Source: Nocardia gamkensis NBRC 108242 (GTDB lineage Bacteria; Actinomycetota; Actinomycetes; Mycobacteriales; Mycobacteriaceae). From it: a stretch of DNA of 55,983 nt. The stretch lies in assembly GCF_001612985.1 (NCBI RefSeq), contig NZ_BDBM01000053.1, positions 1 to 55,983 on the forward strand, read 5' to 3'. Of the stretch, positions 15,767-24,242 are shown in pieces. The translations under genes and the position numbers were made by a program. The notes beneath the pieces were generated by a model that saw only the letters and a program-made list of their open reading frames with translations, had not been told where the DNA came from and did not search any database. The stretch's first letter is position 1. Every line of letters starts with the position of its first letter.

Positions 15767-17020
15767 GTGATTGTGACGCTTCCCGGAACCGAGGCTCGCC
15801 AGGAATCCGTCCTGGTCGAGCGCCGTCGACGTGCGCTGACCGAGGGCCGCCTGCTGGTGCTCACCGCCATCGTGATGTCGGCGCTCACGCTGCGGGTCGC
15901 CGTCACCGCGTACAGCCCGCTGGCCGAGCGGATCGGCGCCGAGATCGGTTACGGGGCCGCCGTTGTCGGCGTCTTCGGCATGATCCCCACCGCCATGTTC
16001 GCGCTGTCCGGGCTGCTCACCCCGGTCCTGGCGGTCCGGCTCGGGCTGGAGCGCACGGCGCTGACGGCCATGCTGATGGCGGGCGCGGGCATGGTGCTGC
16101 GGGTGCTGATGTCGGGCACCGCCGAACTGCTCGTCTTCTCGGCCCTCGCCCTCGCTGGCATGGGCATCGGCAACGTGGTGATCCCGCCGCTGGTGAAGCG
16201 GTACTTCCCGGATCGCCTCGCCGTGATCAGCTCGCTGTACATCGTGATGGTGCAACTCGGCACGGTCGTGCCCGCCTTCATCGCGGTCCCGGTCGCGGAC
16301 GCGCACGGCTGGCGCGTGTCGCTCGGGGTGTGGGGTGTGCTCGGCTTCGCCGCGGCGGTGCCGTGGCTGGCGGTGCTGCGCGGCAGGCGCGGACACGACG
16401 GCGCGGACCGGACGGCCGTGCCGGAGCAGCCGCCCACCGGGCGCGTGTGGCGCTCGCCCATCGCCTGGGGAATGGCGGGCATGTTCGGCATGACCTCGCT
16501 CACCACCTACGCGATGTTCACCTGGTTGCCGAAGATCCTGAGCGAGGCGGGCGCGAGCGCCGCGTACGGCGGGGCCATGGTCGGTCTGTTCGCCGTGGTC
16601 GGCCTGGTGGCCGCGCTCACCGCGCCCACCGTGGTCGCCCGGTTCCGCAATCCGTTCCCGGTCGTGGTGGGCTGCGCGGTGCTGTTCTTCATCGCGTTCA
16701 CCGGACTGCTCGTCGCGCCGATGGCCGCGCCGATCCTCTGGGTCGTCGTGCTCGGTCTCGGCCCGAGTACGTTCCCGATGGCGCTGACGCTGATCAACCT
16801 GCGCACCCGCACCCCTGCCGGGTCGGCCGCGCTGTCCGGCTTCACGCAGGGCGTCGGGTACGCCGTGGCCTGCGTGGGCCCGCTGCTGTTCGGCGTGCTG
16901 CACACGGCGACGGGTGGCTGGCTCCTTCCGTTCGCGCTGCTCGGCCTGGCGGTGCTGGTCCTGCTGGCGGGCGCCTGGCAGGCGTGCAAGCCGCGGCTGC
17001 TCGAAGACACCTGGAATTGA
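15767..17020 (+). CDS. CynX/NimT-family MFS transporter
   Basis: About 417 residues, 12 predicted helices. The motif GMGIGNVVIPPLVKRYFPDR and NLRTRTPAGSAALSGFTQGV are characteristic of the CynX/NimT (cyanate or 2-nitroimidazole) group. A GTG at 15767 is preferred; a TTG at 15731 and a GTG at 15773 are in frame and no strong ribosome site decides, so the message may be leaderless. Located between a FadR regulator and the nitrite operon, it may import cyanate or another small nitrogen-containing anion, but no cyanase gene is present here. Confidence 0.85.
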   Translation: MIVTLPGTEARQESVLVERRRRALTEGRLLVLTAIVMSALTLRVAVTAYSPLAERIGAEIGYGAAVVGVFGMIPTAMFALSGLLTPVLAVRLGLERTALTAMLMAGAGMVLRVLMSGTAELLVFSALALAGMGIGNVVIPPLVKRYFPDRLAVISSLYIVMVQLGTVVPAFIAVPVADAHGWRVSLGVWGVLGFAAAVPWLAVLRGRRGHDGADRTAVPEQPPTGRVWRSPIAWGMAGMFGMTSLTTYAMFTWLPKILSEAGASAAYGGAMVGLFAVVGLVAALTAPTVVARFRNPFPVVVGCAVLFFIAFTGLLVAPMAAPILWVVVLGLGPSTFPMALTLINLRTRTPAGSAALSGFTQGVGYAVACVGPLLFGVLHTATGGWLLPFALLGLAVLVLLAGAWQACKPRLLEDTWN

Positions 17021-17149
17021 GGCCCGGCGCCGAATCTCACAGCTCCGGTTGCGCGACTGTGCGAACAGGGTGAGGATGTGCGCATCCGAATTGTGCGACG
17101 TAGCGCGCGTCACACCTCACCGCCCGCGGAATTCGAATTCTGTCCTTTT

Positions 17150-17186
17150 GTGACGCATGGAAACCGTTGTGTCACATGCTTGAAAC
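17150..17186 (+). promoter_or_regulatory. GlnR-type box upstream of narK2-nirBD
   Basis: GTGAC-N5-GAAAC-N6-GTCAC-N6-GAAAC, i.e. both half-site pairs of the actinobacterial GlnR consensus (GTnAC-N6-GAAAC repeated), with one spacer a base short. It lies about 127 bases upstream of the narK2 start. GlnR is the global nitrogen regulator that activates nitrite assimilation under nitrogen limitation in Streptomyces and mycobacteria, which fits the genes downstream. Confidence 0.8.
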
Positions 17187-17312
17187 ATTCCCGCGAAACT
17201 CACCCCCGGTCACCGGTAATCGTGAGCAACCGTTGATTTGACGGTCATTTCGCGCAGCATTTCGGCAATACCCCTTTCCTACCGTGGAGCCAACCGACAT
17301 TGGGAGGCCCCG

Positions 17313-18827
17313 TTGAGCACGTTGACGCGTAACCGTCTGGAAGCGCTGGGACGGACGAAGATCCGCAGGCCGCGCATCGAGCACTGGGATGCGGAGGATG
17401 TCGCCGCCTGGGAAGCGGGCGGCAAGGACGTCGCCCGGCGCAACTTGATCTGGTCGGTCTTCGCCGAGCACGTCGGCTTCTCGGTGTGGTCGATCTGGTC
17501 GGTGATGGTGCTGTTCATGCCGACCGACAAGTTCGGCATCGACCCGGCGGGCAAGTTCTTCCTGGTCGCCATGCCGACCCTGGTGGGCGCGTTCCTGCGG
17601 ATTCCCTACACCGTGGCGACCGCGCGGTTCGGCGGGCGCAACTGGACGGTGTTCAGCGCGGTGATGCTGCTGATCCCGACGCTGCTCGCGCTGTACTTCA
17701 TCAATCAGCCGGGCACGTCGTACACGACGTTCCTGGTGGTCGCGGCCTTCGCGGGCTTCGGCGGCGGCAACTTCGCCTCCTCCATGACCAACATCAACGC
17801 GTTCTATCCCCAGCGGCTCAAGGGCTGGGCGCTCGGCCTGAACGCGGGCGGCGGCAACATCGGCGTTCCGGTGATCCAGCTGATCGGCCTGCTGGTCATC
17901 GCGACCATCGGCAACGGGTACGCCTCGCTGATCTGCGCGGTCTACCTGGTCCTCATCGCGATCGCCGGACTGGGCGCGGCGCTGTTCATGGACAACCTGC
18001 CCAACCAGAAGGCCGACCTGTCCTACATGCTCACCGCCCTCAAGGTGCCGCAGTCCTGGGCGATCGCGTTCCTCTACATCGGCACCTTCGGCTCGTTCAT
18101 CGGCTACAGCTTCGCCTTCGGCCAGATCCTGCAGATCAGCTTCCGGGCAGGCGGCGACAGCGTCGCGCAGGCCACGCTGCACGCCGCGCAGATCGCCTTC
18201 ATCGGTCCGCTGCTCGGCTCGCTGGCCCGGCCCTACGGCGGCAAGTGGGCCGACCGCATCGGCGGCAGCCGCGTCACCCTCTACGTCTTCGGCGCCATGA
18301 TGGCGGCGGCCGTGCTGGTCACCGTGGCCAGCACGATGGCCGACAGCAACAACGGCGTGGCCAGCGGGGCCGTGATGACCGCGCTCGTGGTCGGCTTCAT
18401 CGCCCTGTTCGTGCTCTCCGGCATCGGCAACGGGTCGGTCACCAAGATCATCCCGTCGGTGTTCGAGGCCAAGTCCAGGAGCCTGGACGCCACGCCCGCC
18501 GAACGGTCGGCCTGGTCGCAGAACACCTCCGGCGCGCTGATCGGTTTCGTCGGCGCCATCGGCGCCCTCGGCGGCGTGGGCATCAACCTGGTGCTGCGCT
18601 CCTCCTACGCGTCCACCAAGTCGGCCACCACCGCGTTCTGGGTGTTCATGGCCTTCTACGTGCTGTGCGCCCTGGTGGTCTGGGCGGTGTTCCTGCGCCG
18701 TCCCGGCCTGCGGGGCCTGCCCGCCGAGTCCGATGTCGTGGCCGAGGCGGAGACCTTCGTCCTCGAAGCCGAAGCAGGCCAGTCCCCGTCCCAGACCCCG
18801 TCCGCCGGCTCGTCGGCCCGCGCTTGA
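17313..18827 (+). CDS. narK: NarK-type nitrate/nitrite transporter, second copy
   Basis: 504 residues from a TTG at 17313 with GGGAGG 5 bases upstream; the frame is open for another 25 codons upstream but with no ribosome site. It carries the porter signatures FGGGNFASSMTNINAFYPQ, LGLNAGGGNIGVPVIQL and LSGIGNGSVTKIIPSVF. It differs from the first NarK in the loop sequences and has an acidic C-terminal tail of about 35 residues (VVAEAETFVLEAEAGQ). It is the first gene of the nirBD operon, 29 bases before nirB, so it probably brings in nitrate/nitrite for assimilation. Confidence 0.93.
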   Translation: MSTLTRNRLEALGRTKIRRPRIEHWDAEDVAAWEAGGKDVARRNLIWSVFAEHVGFSVWSIWSVMVLFMPTDKFGIDPAGKFFLVAMPTLVGAFLRIPYTVATARFGGRNWTVFSAVMLLIPTLLALYFINQPGTSYTTFLVVAAFAGFGGGNFASSMTNINAFYPQRLKGWALGLNAGGGNIGVPVIQLIGLLVIATIGNGYASLICAVYLVLIAIAGLGAALFMDNLPNQKADLSYMLTALKVPQSWAIAFLYIGTFGSFIGYSFAFGQILQISFRAGGDSVAQATLHAAQIAFIGPLLGSLARPYGGKWADRIGGSRVTLYVFGAMMAAAVLVTVASTMADSNNGVASGAVMTALVVGFIALFVLSGIGNGSVTKIIPSVFEAKSRSLDATPAERSAWSQNTSGALIGFVGAIGALGGVGINLVLRSSYASTKSATTAFWVFMAFYVLCALVVWAVFLRRPGLRGLPAESDVVAEAETFVLEAEAGQSPSQTPSAGSSARA

Positions 18828-18856
18828 CACCCGATCCAGTCCAGGAGGACACACAG

Positions 18857-21382
18857 ATGAACCCCACAGTCGCTCGTAAGACCGCGGTGGTCGTCGGCCA
18901 CGGAATGGTCGGGCACCGGTTCGTCGAGGCGCTGCGCTCGCGCGACACCGAAGGCCGCTGGCAGGTGATCATCCTCAGCGAGGAGAAGCTGCCCGCCTAC
19001 GACCGCGTCGGCCTCTCCTCCTACGTCGGCGCCTGGGACGCGAGCGCGCTCGCGCTGCCCGGCAACGAGTACGCCGGTGACGAGCTGGTCGAGCTGCGCC
19101 TGGGCCAGAGCGCCGAGTCCATCGACCGGGCGGCGCGCAAGGTGACCACCTCGTCGGGTGACATCCTCGCCTACGACGCGCTCGTGCTGGCCACCGGTTC
19201 CTACCCGTTCGTGCCGCCGGTGCCCGGCCACGACGACCCCGCCTGCTTCGTCTACCGCACCCTCGACGACCTCGACGGCATCCGCGCGGCCGCCGAAGCC
19301 GCCGGCCCCGGCGCGGTGGGCGTGGTGGTCGGCGGCGGCCTGCTCGGCCTGGAGGCCGCGAACGCGCTGCGCCTGCTCGGGCTCACCCCGCACGTGGTCG
19401 AGTACAACACCCGGCTGATGCCCGCCCAGGTCGACGAGGGCGGCGGCGCCATCCTGGAGCGCCTGGTCACCGACCTCGGGCTGCACGTGCACACCGGCGT
19501 GGGCACCTCCTCGATCGAGGCGGCCGACCAGGGAGTGAAGGTCACCCTGTCCGACGAGACGGTGATCGAAGCCGGGCTCGTGGTGTTCTCCGCCGGTGTC
19601 CGCCCGCGCGACCAGATCGCCCGCGACGCGGGGATCGAGGTCGGCCCCCGCGGTGGCATCATCACCGATCTCGGCCTGCAGACCTCCGACCCGAACATCT
19701 GGGCCATCGGCGAATGCGCCGCCGTCGAGGGCGTGTGCTACGGCCTGGTCGCGCCGGGCTACAGCACCGCCGAGATCGTGGCCGACCGCCTCCTGGGCGG
19801 CTCGGGCGAGTTCCCGGGCGCGGACATGTCGACCAAGCTCAAGCTGCTGGGTGTGGACGTGGCCAGCTTCGGTGACGCGCACGGCGTCACCGAGGGCGCG
19901 CTGTCGGTCGTGCTGCACGACGCGGCCAAGGGCACCTACGCCAAGCTGGTCGTCTCCGACGACGCGAAGACCCTGCTCGGCGGCATCCTGGTCGGCGACG
20001 CCACCGCCTACTCGGCGCTGCGCCCGCTGGTCGGCCGCCCGCTGCCCGCCGAACCGGCCGCGCTGATCTCGCCCGCGGGCGCCGAACTGGGCGCCGACGC
20101 GCTGCCCGACGACGCGCAGATCTGCTCGTGCAACAACGTGTCGAAGGGCGCGATCTGCGGGGCGATCGCCGACGGCGCCTGCGACGTCCCGGCGATCAAG
20201 AGCTGCACCACCGCCGGAACCTCCTGTGGCGGTTGCGTTCCCATGCTCAAGAAGCTGCTCGAGCAGTCCGGCGTGGAGATGTCCAAGGCGCTGTGTGAGC
20301 ACTTCGAGCAGTCGCGTGCCGAGCTGTTCCAGATCGTCCAGGTCACCGGTATCCGCACCTTCTCCGGCCTGATCACCAAGTACGGCAAGGGCGCGGGCTG
20401 CGACATCTGCAAGCCGACCGTCGCGTCCATCCTCGCCTCCACCTCGAGCGACCACATCCTCGACGGCGAGCAGGCCGCGCTGCAGGACACCAACGACCAC
20501 TTCCTGGCCAACCTCCAGAAGAACGGCACCTACTCGGTGGTGCCGCGGATGCCCGGCGGCGAGGTCACCGCCGAGCAGTTGATCACCATCGGTGAGGTGG
20601 CCAAGGAATTCGGCCTGTACGTGAAGGTCACCGGCGGCCAGCGCATCGACCTGTTCGGCGCGCGCGTCGAGCAGTTGCCGCTGATCTGGAAGCGGCTGGT
20701 CGACGCGGGCATGGAATCCGGTCACGCCTACGGCAAGTCGCTGCGCACCGTGAAGAGCTGCGTCGGCTCCACCTGGTGCCGCTACGGCCAGCAGGACTCG
20801 GTCGGCATGGCCGTGCTGCTGGAGAAGCGCTACCGCGGCCTGCGGTCGCCGCACAAGCTGAAGCTGGCGGTCTCCGGCTGCGCCCGTGAATGCGCCGAGG
20901 CGCGAGGCAAGGACGTCGGCGTGATCGCCACCGAGAACGGCTGGAACCTCTACGTCGGCGGCAACGGCGGCCTCACCCCGAAGCACGCGGTGCTGCTGGC
21001 CGGTGAACTCGACGACGAGACGCTGATCAAGTACATCGACCGGTACCTGATGTTCTACATCCGCACCGCTGATCGTTTGCAGCGCACCGCTCCTTGGCAG
21101 GAAGCGCTGGAGGGCGGCATGGATTACCTCAAGCAGGTGATCTGCGAGGACAGCCTCGGCATCGCCGAGGATCTGGAGGCGGCGATGGCCCAGCACGTCG
21201 CCGGCTACCGCGACGAGTGGGCCGCCGTGCTGGACGACGAGGAGAAGCTTTCTCGCTTCGTGTCGTTCGTCAACGCCCCGGAGGAAGCCGATCCGACGAT
21301 TTCCTTCGACGATTCGGGCGAGCGGAAGGTTCCCGTCCTGCTGGGACTGCCCAAAGTTCCGGTCGCCACGCAGGGGAAATGA
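18857..21382 (+). CDS. nirB: NADH-dependent assimilatory nitrite reductase large subunit
   Basis: 841 residues, the usual NirB length. In order: FAD/NAD(P) oxidoreductase domain (VVVGHGMVGHRFVEAL near the start, VVGGGLLGLEAANALRLLG near residue 157), a BFD-like [2Fe-2S] segment CSCNNVSKGAICG with CTTAGTSCGGC, and the siroheme/[4Fe-4S] sulfite-nitrite reductase part with CVGSTWCRYGQQDS and SGCARECAEARGKDVG. It reduces nitrite to ammonium in the cytosol using NADH. ATG 18857 follows AGGAGG by 9 bases. The open frame runs far upstream out of phase with narK2, so homology and the ribosome site fix the start. Confidence 0.97.
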   Translation: MNPTVARKTAVVVGHGMVGHRFVEALRSRDTEGRWQVIILSEEKLPAYDRVGLSSYVGAWDASALALPGNEYAGDELVELRLGQSAESIDRAARKVTTSSGDILAYDALVLATGSYPFVPPVPGHDDPACFVYRTLDDLDGIRAAAEAAGPGAVGVVVGGGLLGLEAANALRLLGLTPHVVEYNTRLMPAQVDEGGGAILERLVTDLGLHVHTGVGTSSIEAADQGVKVTLSDETVIEAGLVVFSAGVRPRDQIARDAGIEVGPRGGIITDLGLQTSDPNIWAIGECAAVEGVCYGLVAPGYSTAEIVADRLLGGSGEFPGADMSTKLKLLGVDVASFGDAHGVTEGALSVVLHDAAKGTYAKLVVSDDAKTLLGGILVGDATAYSALRPLVGRPLPAEPAALISPAGAELGADALPDDAQICSCNNVSKGAICGAIADGACDVPAIKSCTTAGTSCGGCVPMLKKLLEQSGVEMSKALCEHFEQSRAELFQIVQVTGIRTFSGLITKYGKGAGCDICKPTVASILASTSSDHILDGEQAALQDTNDHFLANLQKNGTYSVVPRMPGGEVTAEQLITIGEVAKEFGLYVKVTGGQRIDLFGARVEQLPLIWKRLVDAGMESGHAYGKSLRTVKSCVGSTWCRYGQQDSVGMAVLLEKRYRGLRSPHKLKLAVSGCARECAEARGKDVGVIATENGWNLYVGGNGGLTPKHAVLLAGELDDETLIKYIDRYLMFYIRTADRLQRTAPWQEALEGGMDYLKQVICEDSLGIAEDLEAAMAQHVAGYRDEWAAVLDDEEKLSRFVSFVNAPEEADPTISFDDSGERKVPVLLGLPKVPVATQGK

Positions 21383-21446
21383 CCGCTTAACCGCTTGGAA
21401 ACAGAACGCCGGTACCAATGAGTAAGGCGTTTGGAGGATGACACCG

Positions 21447-21848
21447 ATGACCGTGATCGATACCCCCGGCATTGCCACAGCTACCGCCACCGGGTGGACA
21501 CAGGCTTGCCGTCTCGACTACCTGATCCCCGGCCGCGGCGTTGCGGTGTTGCTGAAAGGCGGCCAGCAGGCCGCCCTGTTCCTGCTGGAGAACGGCATGC
21601 TGTATGCCGTCGGCAATATCGATCCGATCGGCCGGGCGGCGGTCATGTCGCGCGGGATCGTCGGCGATCGCGGTGGGGCGCCCGTCGTGGCCTCGCCGCT
21701 GCTGAAGCAGGCCTTCTCTCTGGTCGACGGGCATTGCCTGGACGACGAATCGGCGATGCTGCCGGTGTACGCGGTGCGCGTGGACCACGGCATCGTTTCG
21801 ATTTCCAACGAGCCGGTGGCCACCGCGCTCTCGTCCTCGGATGGATGA
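21447..21848 (+). CDS. nirD: Nitrite reductase small subunit
   Basis: 133 residues, Rieske-like beta fold lacking the Fe-S cysteine/histidine pairs, as usual for NirD (ALFLLENGMLYAVGNIDPIG, SPLLKQAFSLVDGHCLDDE, YAVRVDHGIVSIS). Of two nearby ATGs, 21447 is chosen because GGAGG ends 9 bases upstream; the one at 21438 directly abuts GGAGG. It is the partner of NirB, 64 bases downstream, and is followed directly by the HemD-like gene. Confidence 0.95.
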   Translation: MTVIDTPGIATATATGWTQACRLDYLIPGRGVAVLLKGGQQAALFLLENGMLYAVGNIDPIGRAAVMSRGIVGDRGGAPVVASPLLKQAFSLVDGHCLDDESAMLPVYAVRVDHGIVSISNEPVATALSSSDG

Positions 21849-21855
21849 AACGCCA

Positions 21856-23097
21856 ATGACAACAGTTGACGCGGGCGAGAGCCTTGCCGGATTCACGGTG
21901 GGCATCACGGCGGCCCGGCGGGCGGTGGAATTCGCCACGCTGCTCGAACGCCGGGGCGCGACCATCGTTTCGGCGCCTGCCATCCGGATCATCCCGCTCT
22001 CCGACGACAACGAGCTGGAACGAGTGACCCGGCAGCTGGTCGCCGATCCACCACAGATCACCGTGGCCACCACGGGAATCGGGTTCCGCGGGTGGATGGA
22101 GGCGGCCGAAGGCTGGGGCTTGGCCGAGAATCTGCGCGCGACGCTGGGGACCACCCGGATGCTCGCGCGCGGCCCGAAGGCCAAGGGCGCCATCCGCGCC
22201 GCGGAATTGCGCGAGGAATGGTCGCCCGCCTCCGAGTCTTCCGCCGAAGTGCTCGATCACCTGCTCGCCGAAGGCGTGGAGGGCGTCCGGATCGCCGTGC
22301 AGTTGCACGGTGCCACCACCGAGTGGGAGCCGGTGCCCGACTTCTGCGAGGTCCTGCGGTGCGCGGGCGCGGATGTCGTGCCGGTGCCGGTGTACCGCTG
22401 GGTGCCGCCCGACGATCAGGGGCCGATGGATCACCTCATCGAGTCGATCGTCACCTCCGGCATGGACTGCGTCACCTTCACCAGCGCCCCCGCCGTGGCG
22501 TCGATGTTGATGCGCGCCAAGGAAACCGGACTGCTGGAGGGGTTGCTGTACGCGCTGCGCGGCCGGGTGCTGCCCGCCTGCGTCGGCCCGATCACGGCCG
22601 CGCCGCTGGAGGAACTCGGGGTGCCCACCTCGATGCCGGGCCGGGCCCGCCTCGGTGCGCTGGCCCGCCACGTCGCCGAGGAACTGCCCCGGCGCGCCAA
22701 CCGGATTCACGCCGCGGGCCACATCATCAGCGTGCGCGGCGCGTGCGTGGTGGTCGACGGTCAGGTGCGTCAGCTGGCGCCCGCGCCGATGGCCCTGATG
22801 CGCTCGCTGGCCCGTCAGCCCGGCCGGGTCGTCTCCCGCGAGGACTTGCTCGCCGCGCTGCCCGGCGGCGGGGACGACACGCACGCGGTGGAGACCGCCA
22901 TCGCCCGGCTGCGCGCCGGACTCGGCACGCCGAAAGCGATTCAAACCGTGGTCAAACGCGGGTACCGGCTCGCGCTGGACCCGGCGGAATGTATCGACAA
23001 CAATCCACGGCCCACCGCGACAGGAGGCCCGCAGGTGCCCGGCGTCGGAATTCCGACCCGGGCACCTCGGCACATCCAGACCGCGGGGAACTGGTGA
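21856..23097 (+). CDS. Uroporphyrinogen-III synthase with C-terminal winged helix
   Basis: 413 residues. The first 270 form the HemD fold (LAGFTVGITAARRAVEFATL, ITVATTGIGFRGWMEAA, MDCVTFTSAPAVASMLMRA, PACVGPITAAPLEELGVPT). The last 120 contain an OmpR-type winged helix (LMRSLARQPGRVVSREDLLA, VETAIARLRAGLGTPKAIQT, VVKRGYRLA). Mycobacteria encode the same two-domain type (Rv0260c-like). It would supply siroheme precursor for NirB, and the DNA-binding domain may regulate the operon. The ATG 21856 is preferred; 21841, overlapping nirD, is possible. It overlaps the next gene as GTGA. Confidence 0.9.
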   Translation: MTTVDAGESLAGFTVGITAARRAVEFATLLERRGATIVSAPAIRIIPLSDDNELERVTRQLVADPPQITVATTGIGFRGWMEAAEGWGLAENLRATLGTTRMLARGPKAKGAIRAAELREEWSPASESSAEVLDHLLAEGVEGVRIAVQLHGATTEWEPVPDFCEVLRCAGADVVPVPVYRWVPPDDQGPMDHLIESIVTSGMDCVTFTSAPAVASMLMRAKETGLLEGLLYALRGRVLPACVGPITAAPLEELGVPTSMPGRARLGALARHVAEELPRRANRIHAAGHIISVRGACVVVDGQVRQLAPAPMALMRSLARQPGRVVSREDLLAALPGGGDDTHAVETAIARLRAGLGTPKAIQTVVKRGYRLALDPAECIDNNPRPTATGGPQVPGVGIPTRAPRHIQTAGNW

Positions 23098-23852
23098 CCG
23101 CGCCCGCCCTGGTGGTGGTGGCCCACGGGACCCGCAGCACCAAGGGCGTACAGATGATCGCGGCGCTCGCCGAGGCCGTGACGAAGGAACTCGGTGCCGG
23201 GATTTCGGGGCCCGGCACCGAGACCGGCGACGGTCCCTGGGTGCGCACGGCATTCGTGGACGTGCTCGGCCCTTCGCCGTCGGAGGTGCTGCGCGATCTG
23301 GTCACCCCCACCGGCGAATCCGTACCCGCCGTCGTGGTTCCGGCGTTCCTGGCCTCGGGATATCACGTCTACCAGGACGTGCCGCGTGAGGTCGCCGAGA
23401 GCGCCCATCCCGCGGTGACGGTCACGCCCGCCATGGGCCCGGACCCGGCGCTGGCGCGGATCATGGCGATGCGCCTGCGCGCGGCGGGCTGGTCCCCGGG
23501 CGACGCGGTCGTCTTCGCCGCTGCGGGCTCCTCCGATGCCCGTGCCCGGCAGGACGTCCGGCGCGCGGCCGCGCTGCTGGCCGAACACCTCGGTGTCGCG
23601 GTCCGCATCGGCTACGTCGCGACCGGCGCGCCGCGCGTCCCGGACGTCGTCGCGGAATTGCGCGCGGCAGGGGCGGGCAGGGTCTTCGTCGCCTCGTACC
23701 TGCTCGCGCACGGCCTGTTCCAGCAGCGCCTGCACGAGGCGGGAGCCGACGGCGTCGCCGAGCCAATCGGTGTGCACCCGGCGGTCGTCCGGTTGATCGC
23801 CGACCGCTACCGGGTCGCGGCGGGGGAGATGGTCCGGGCGCGGGCTCGCTGA
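23094..23852 (+). CDS. Sirohydrochlorin chelatase (CbiX/SirB family)
   Basis: 252 residues, GTG start overlapping the HemD-like stop. The family features are LVVVAHGTRSTKGVQMIAAL (catalytic His in AHGTR), VVVPAFLASGYHVYQDVP (second metal-binding His) and a repeated second half (VVFAAAGSSDARARQDV, VFVASYLLAHGLFQQRL) giving the two-domain form. It inserts Fe2+ (or Co2+) in sirohydrochlorin to make siroheme. With the HemD-like gene it provides the NirB cofactor. The last five codons lie in the first unit of a 102-bp repeat array. Confidence 0.92.
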   Translation: MTAPALVVVAHGTRSTKGVQMIAALAEAVTKELGAGISGPGTETGDGPWVRTAFVDVLGPSPSEVLRDLVTPTGESVPAVVVPAFLASGYHVYQDVPREVAESAHPAVTVTPAMGPDPALARIMAMRLRAAGWSPGDAVVFAAAGSSDARARQDVRRAAALLAEHLGVAVRIGYVATGAPRVPDVVAELRAAGAGRVFVASYLLAHGLFQQRLHEAGADGVAEPIGVHPAVVRLIADRYRVAAGEMVRARAR

Positions 23853-24072
23853 GCATCGGCGGACGAGTGACGCATGGCCGGTGGGACCGGTCTGCTGATC
23901 GTCGGCTGGTACCGGTCGTTGTTAGGGGAGGTGGGGTGAGTGCGGGCTCGCTGAGCGATCGGCGGTCGAGTGACGTATGGCCGGTCGGACCGGTCTACTG
24001 ATCGTCGGCTGGTAACGGTAGTTGTTGGGGAGGTGGGGTGAGTGCGGGCTCGCTCAGTGATCGGCGGTCGAC
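23840..24072. repeat. 102-bp direct repeat array, 2.3 copies
   Basis: Units begin with GCGGGCTCGCT at 23840, 23942 and 24044, exactly 102 bases apart; the first two are about 92% identical with compensating one-base indels and the third is cut short near 24072. The first unit includes the stop of the chelatase gene. Each unit ends with GGGGAGGTGGGGTGAGT, a ribosome-site-like string plus GTG; the 22-codon frame opening in unit 2 ends at TGA within that unit. The array sits between convergent genes. Confidence 0.95.
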
Positions 24073-24242
24073 TCACCTGTGCCGCCGGTCAGGTCTGCTT
24101 GGTCGCCGGTCTCCGGAGCGCCGCCGACAAGCGCGGGCACGGCCGGTTCCGCGCCGCCACCGGTACCGGCAGGGCTGGTCCCCGGTTTCGGCGGCTCGGA
24201 CGAGTCGGTGAGCCGCCCGGTCCGACGCGGTTCCGCGGTCAT
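24054..24242 (-). CDS. Small Pro/Gly-rich hypothetical protein coupled to the SDR gene
   Basis: 62 residues whose ATG overlaps the stop of the upstream NAD-binding gene as ATGA. Composition is low-complexity (SSEPPKPGTSPAGTGGGAEP, then ALVGGAPETGDQADLTGG), probably disordered. The stop codon comes from the third, partial 102-bp repeat. Supported only by the overlap; it may be a non-coding 3' tail. Confidence 0.35.
   Translation of the reverse strand: MTAEPRRTGRLTDSSEPPKPGTSPAGTGGGAEPAVPALVGGAPETGDQADLTGGTGESTADH

Noticed and set aside
23840..24072. CRISPR or attachment-site interpretation of the 102-bp repeats
   Set aside because: No spacers, no integrase or tRNA at the boundary; units are almost the same throughout.
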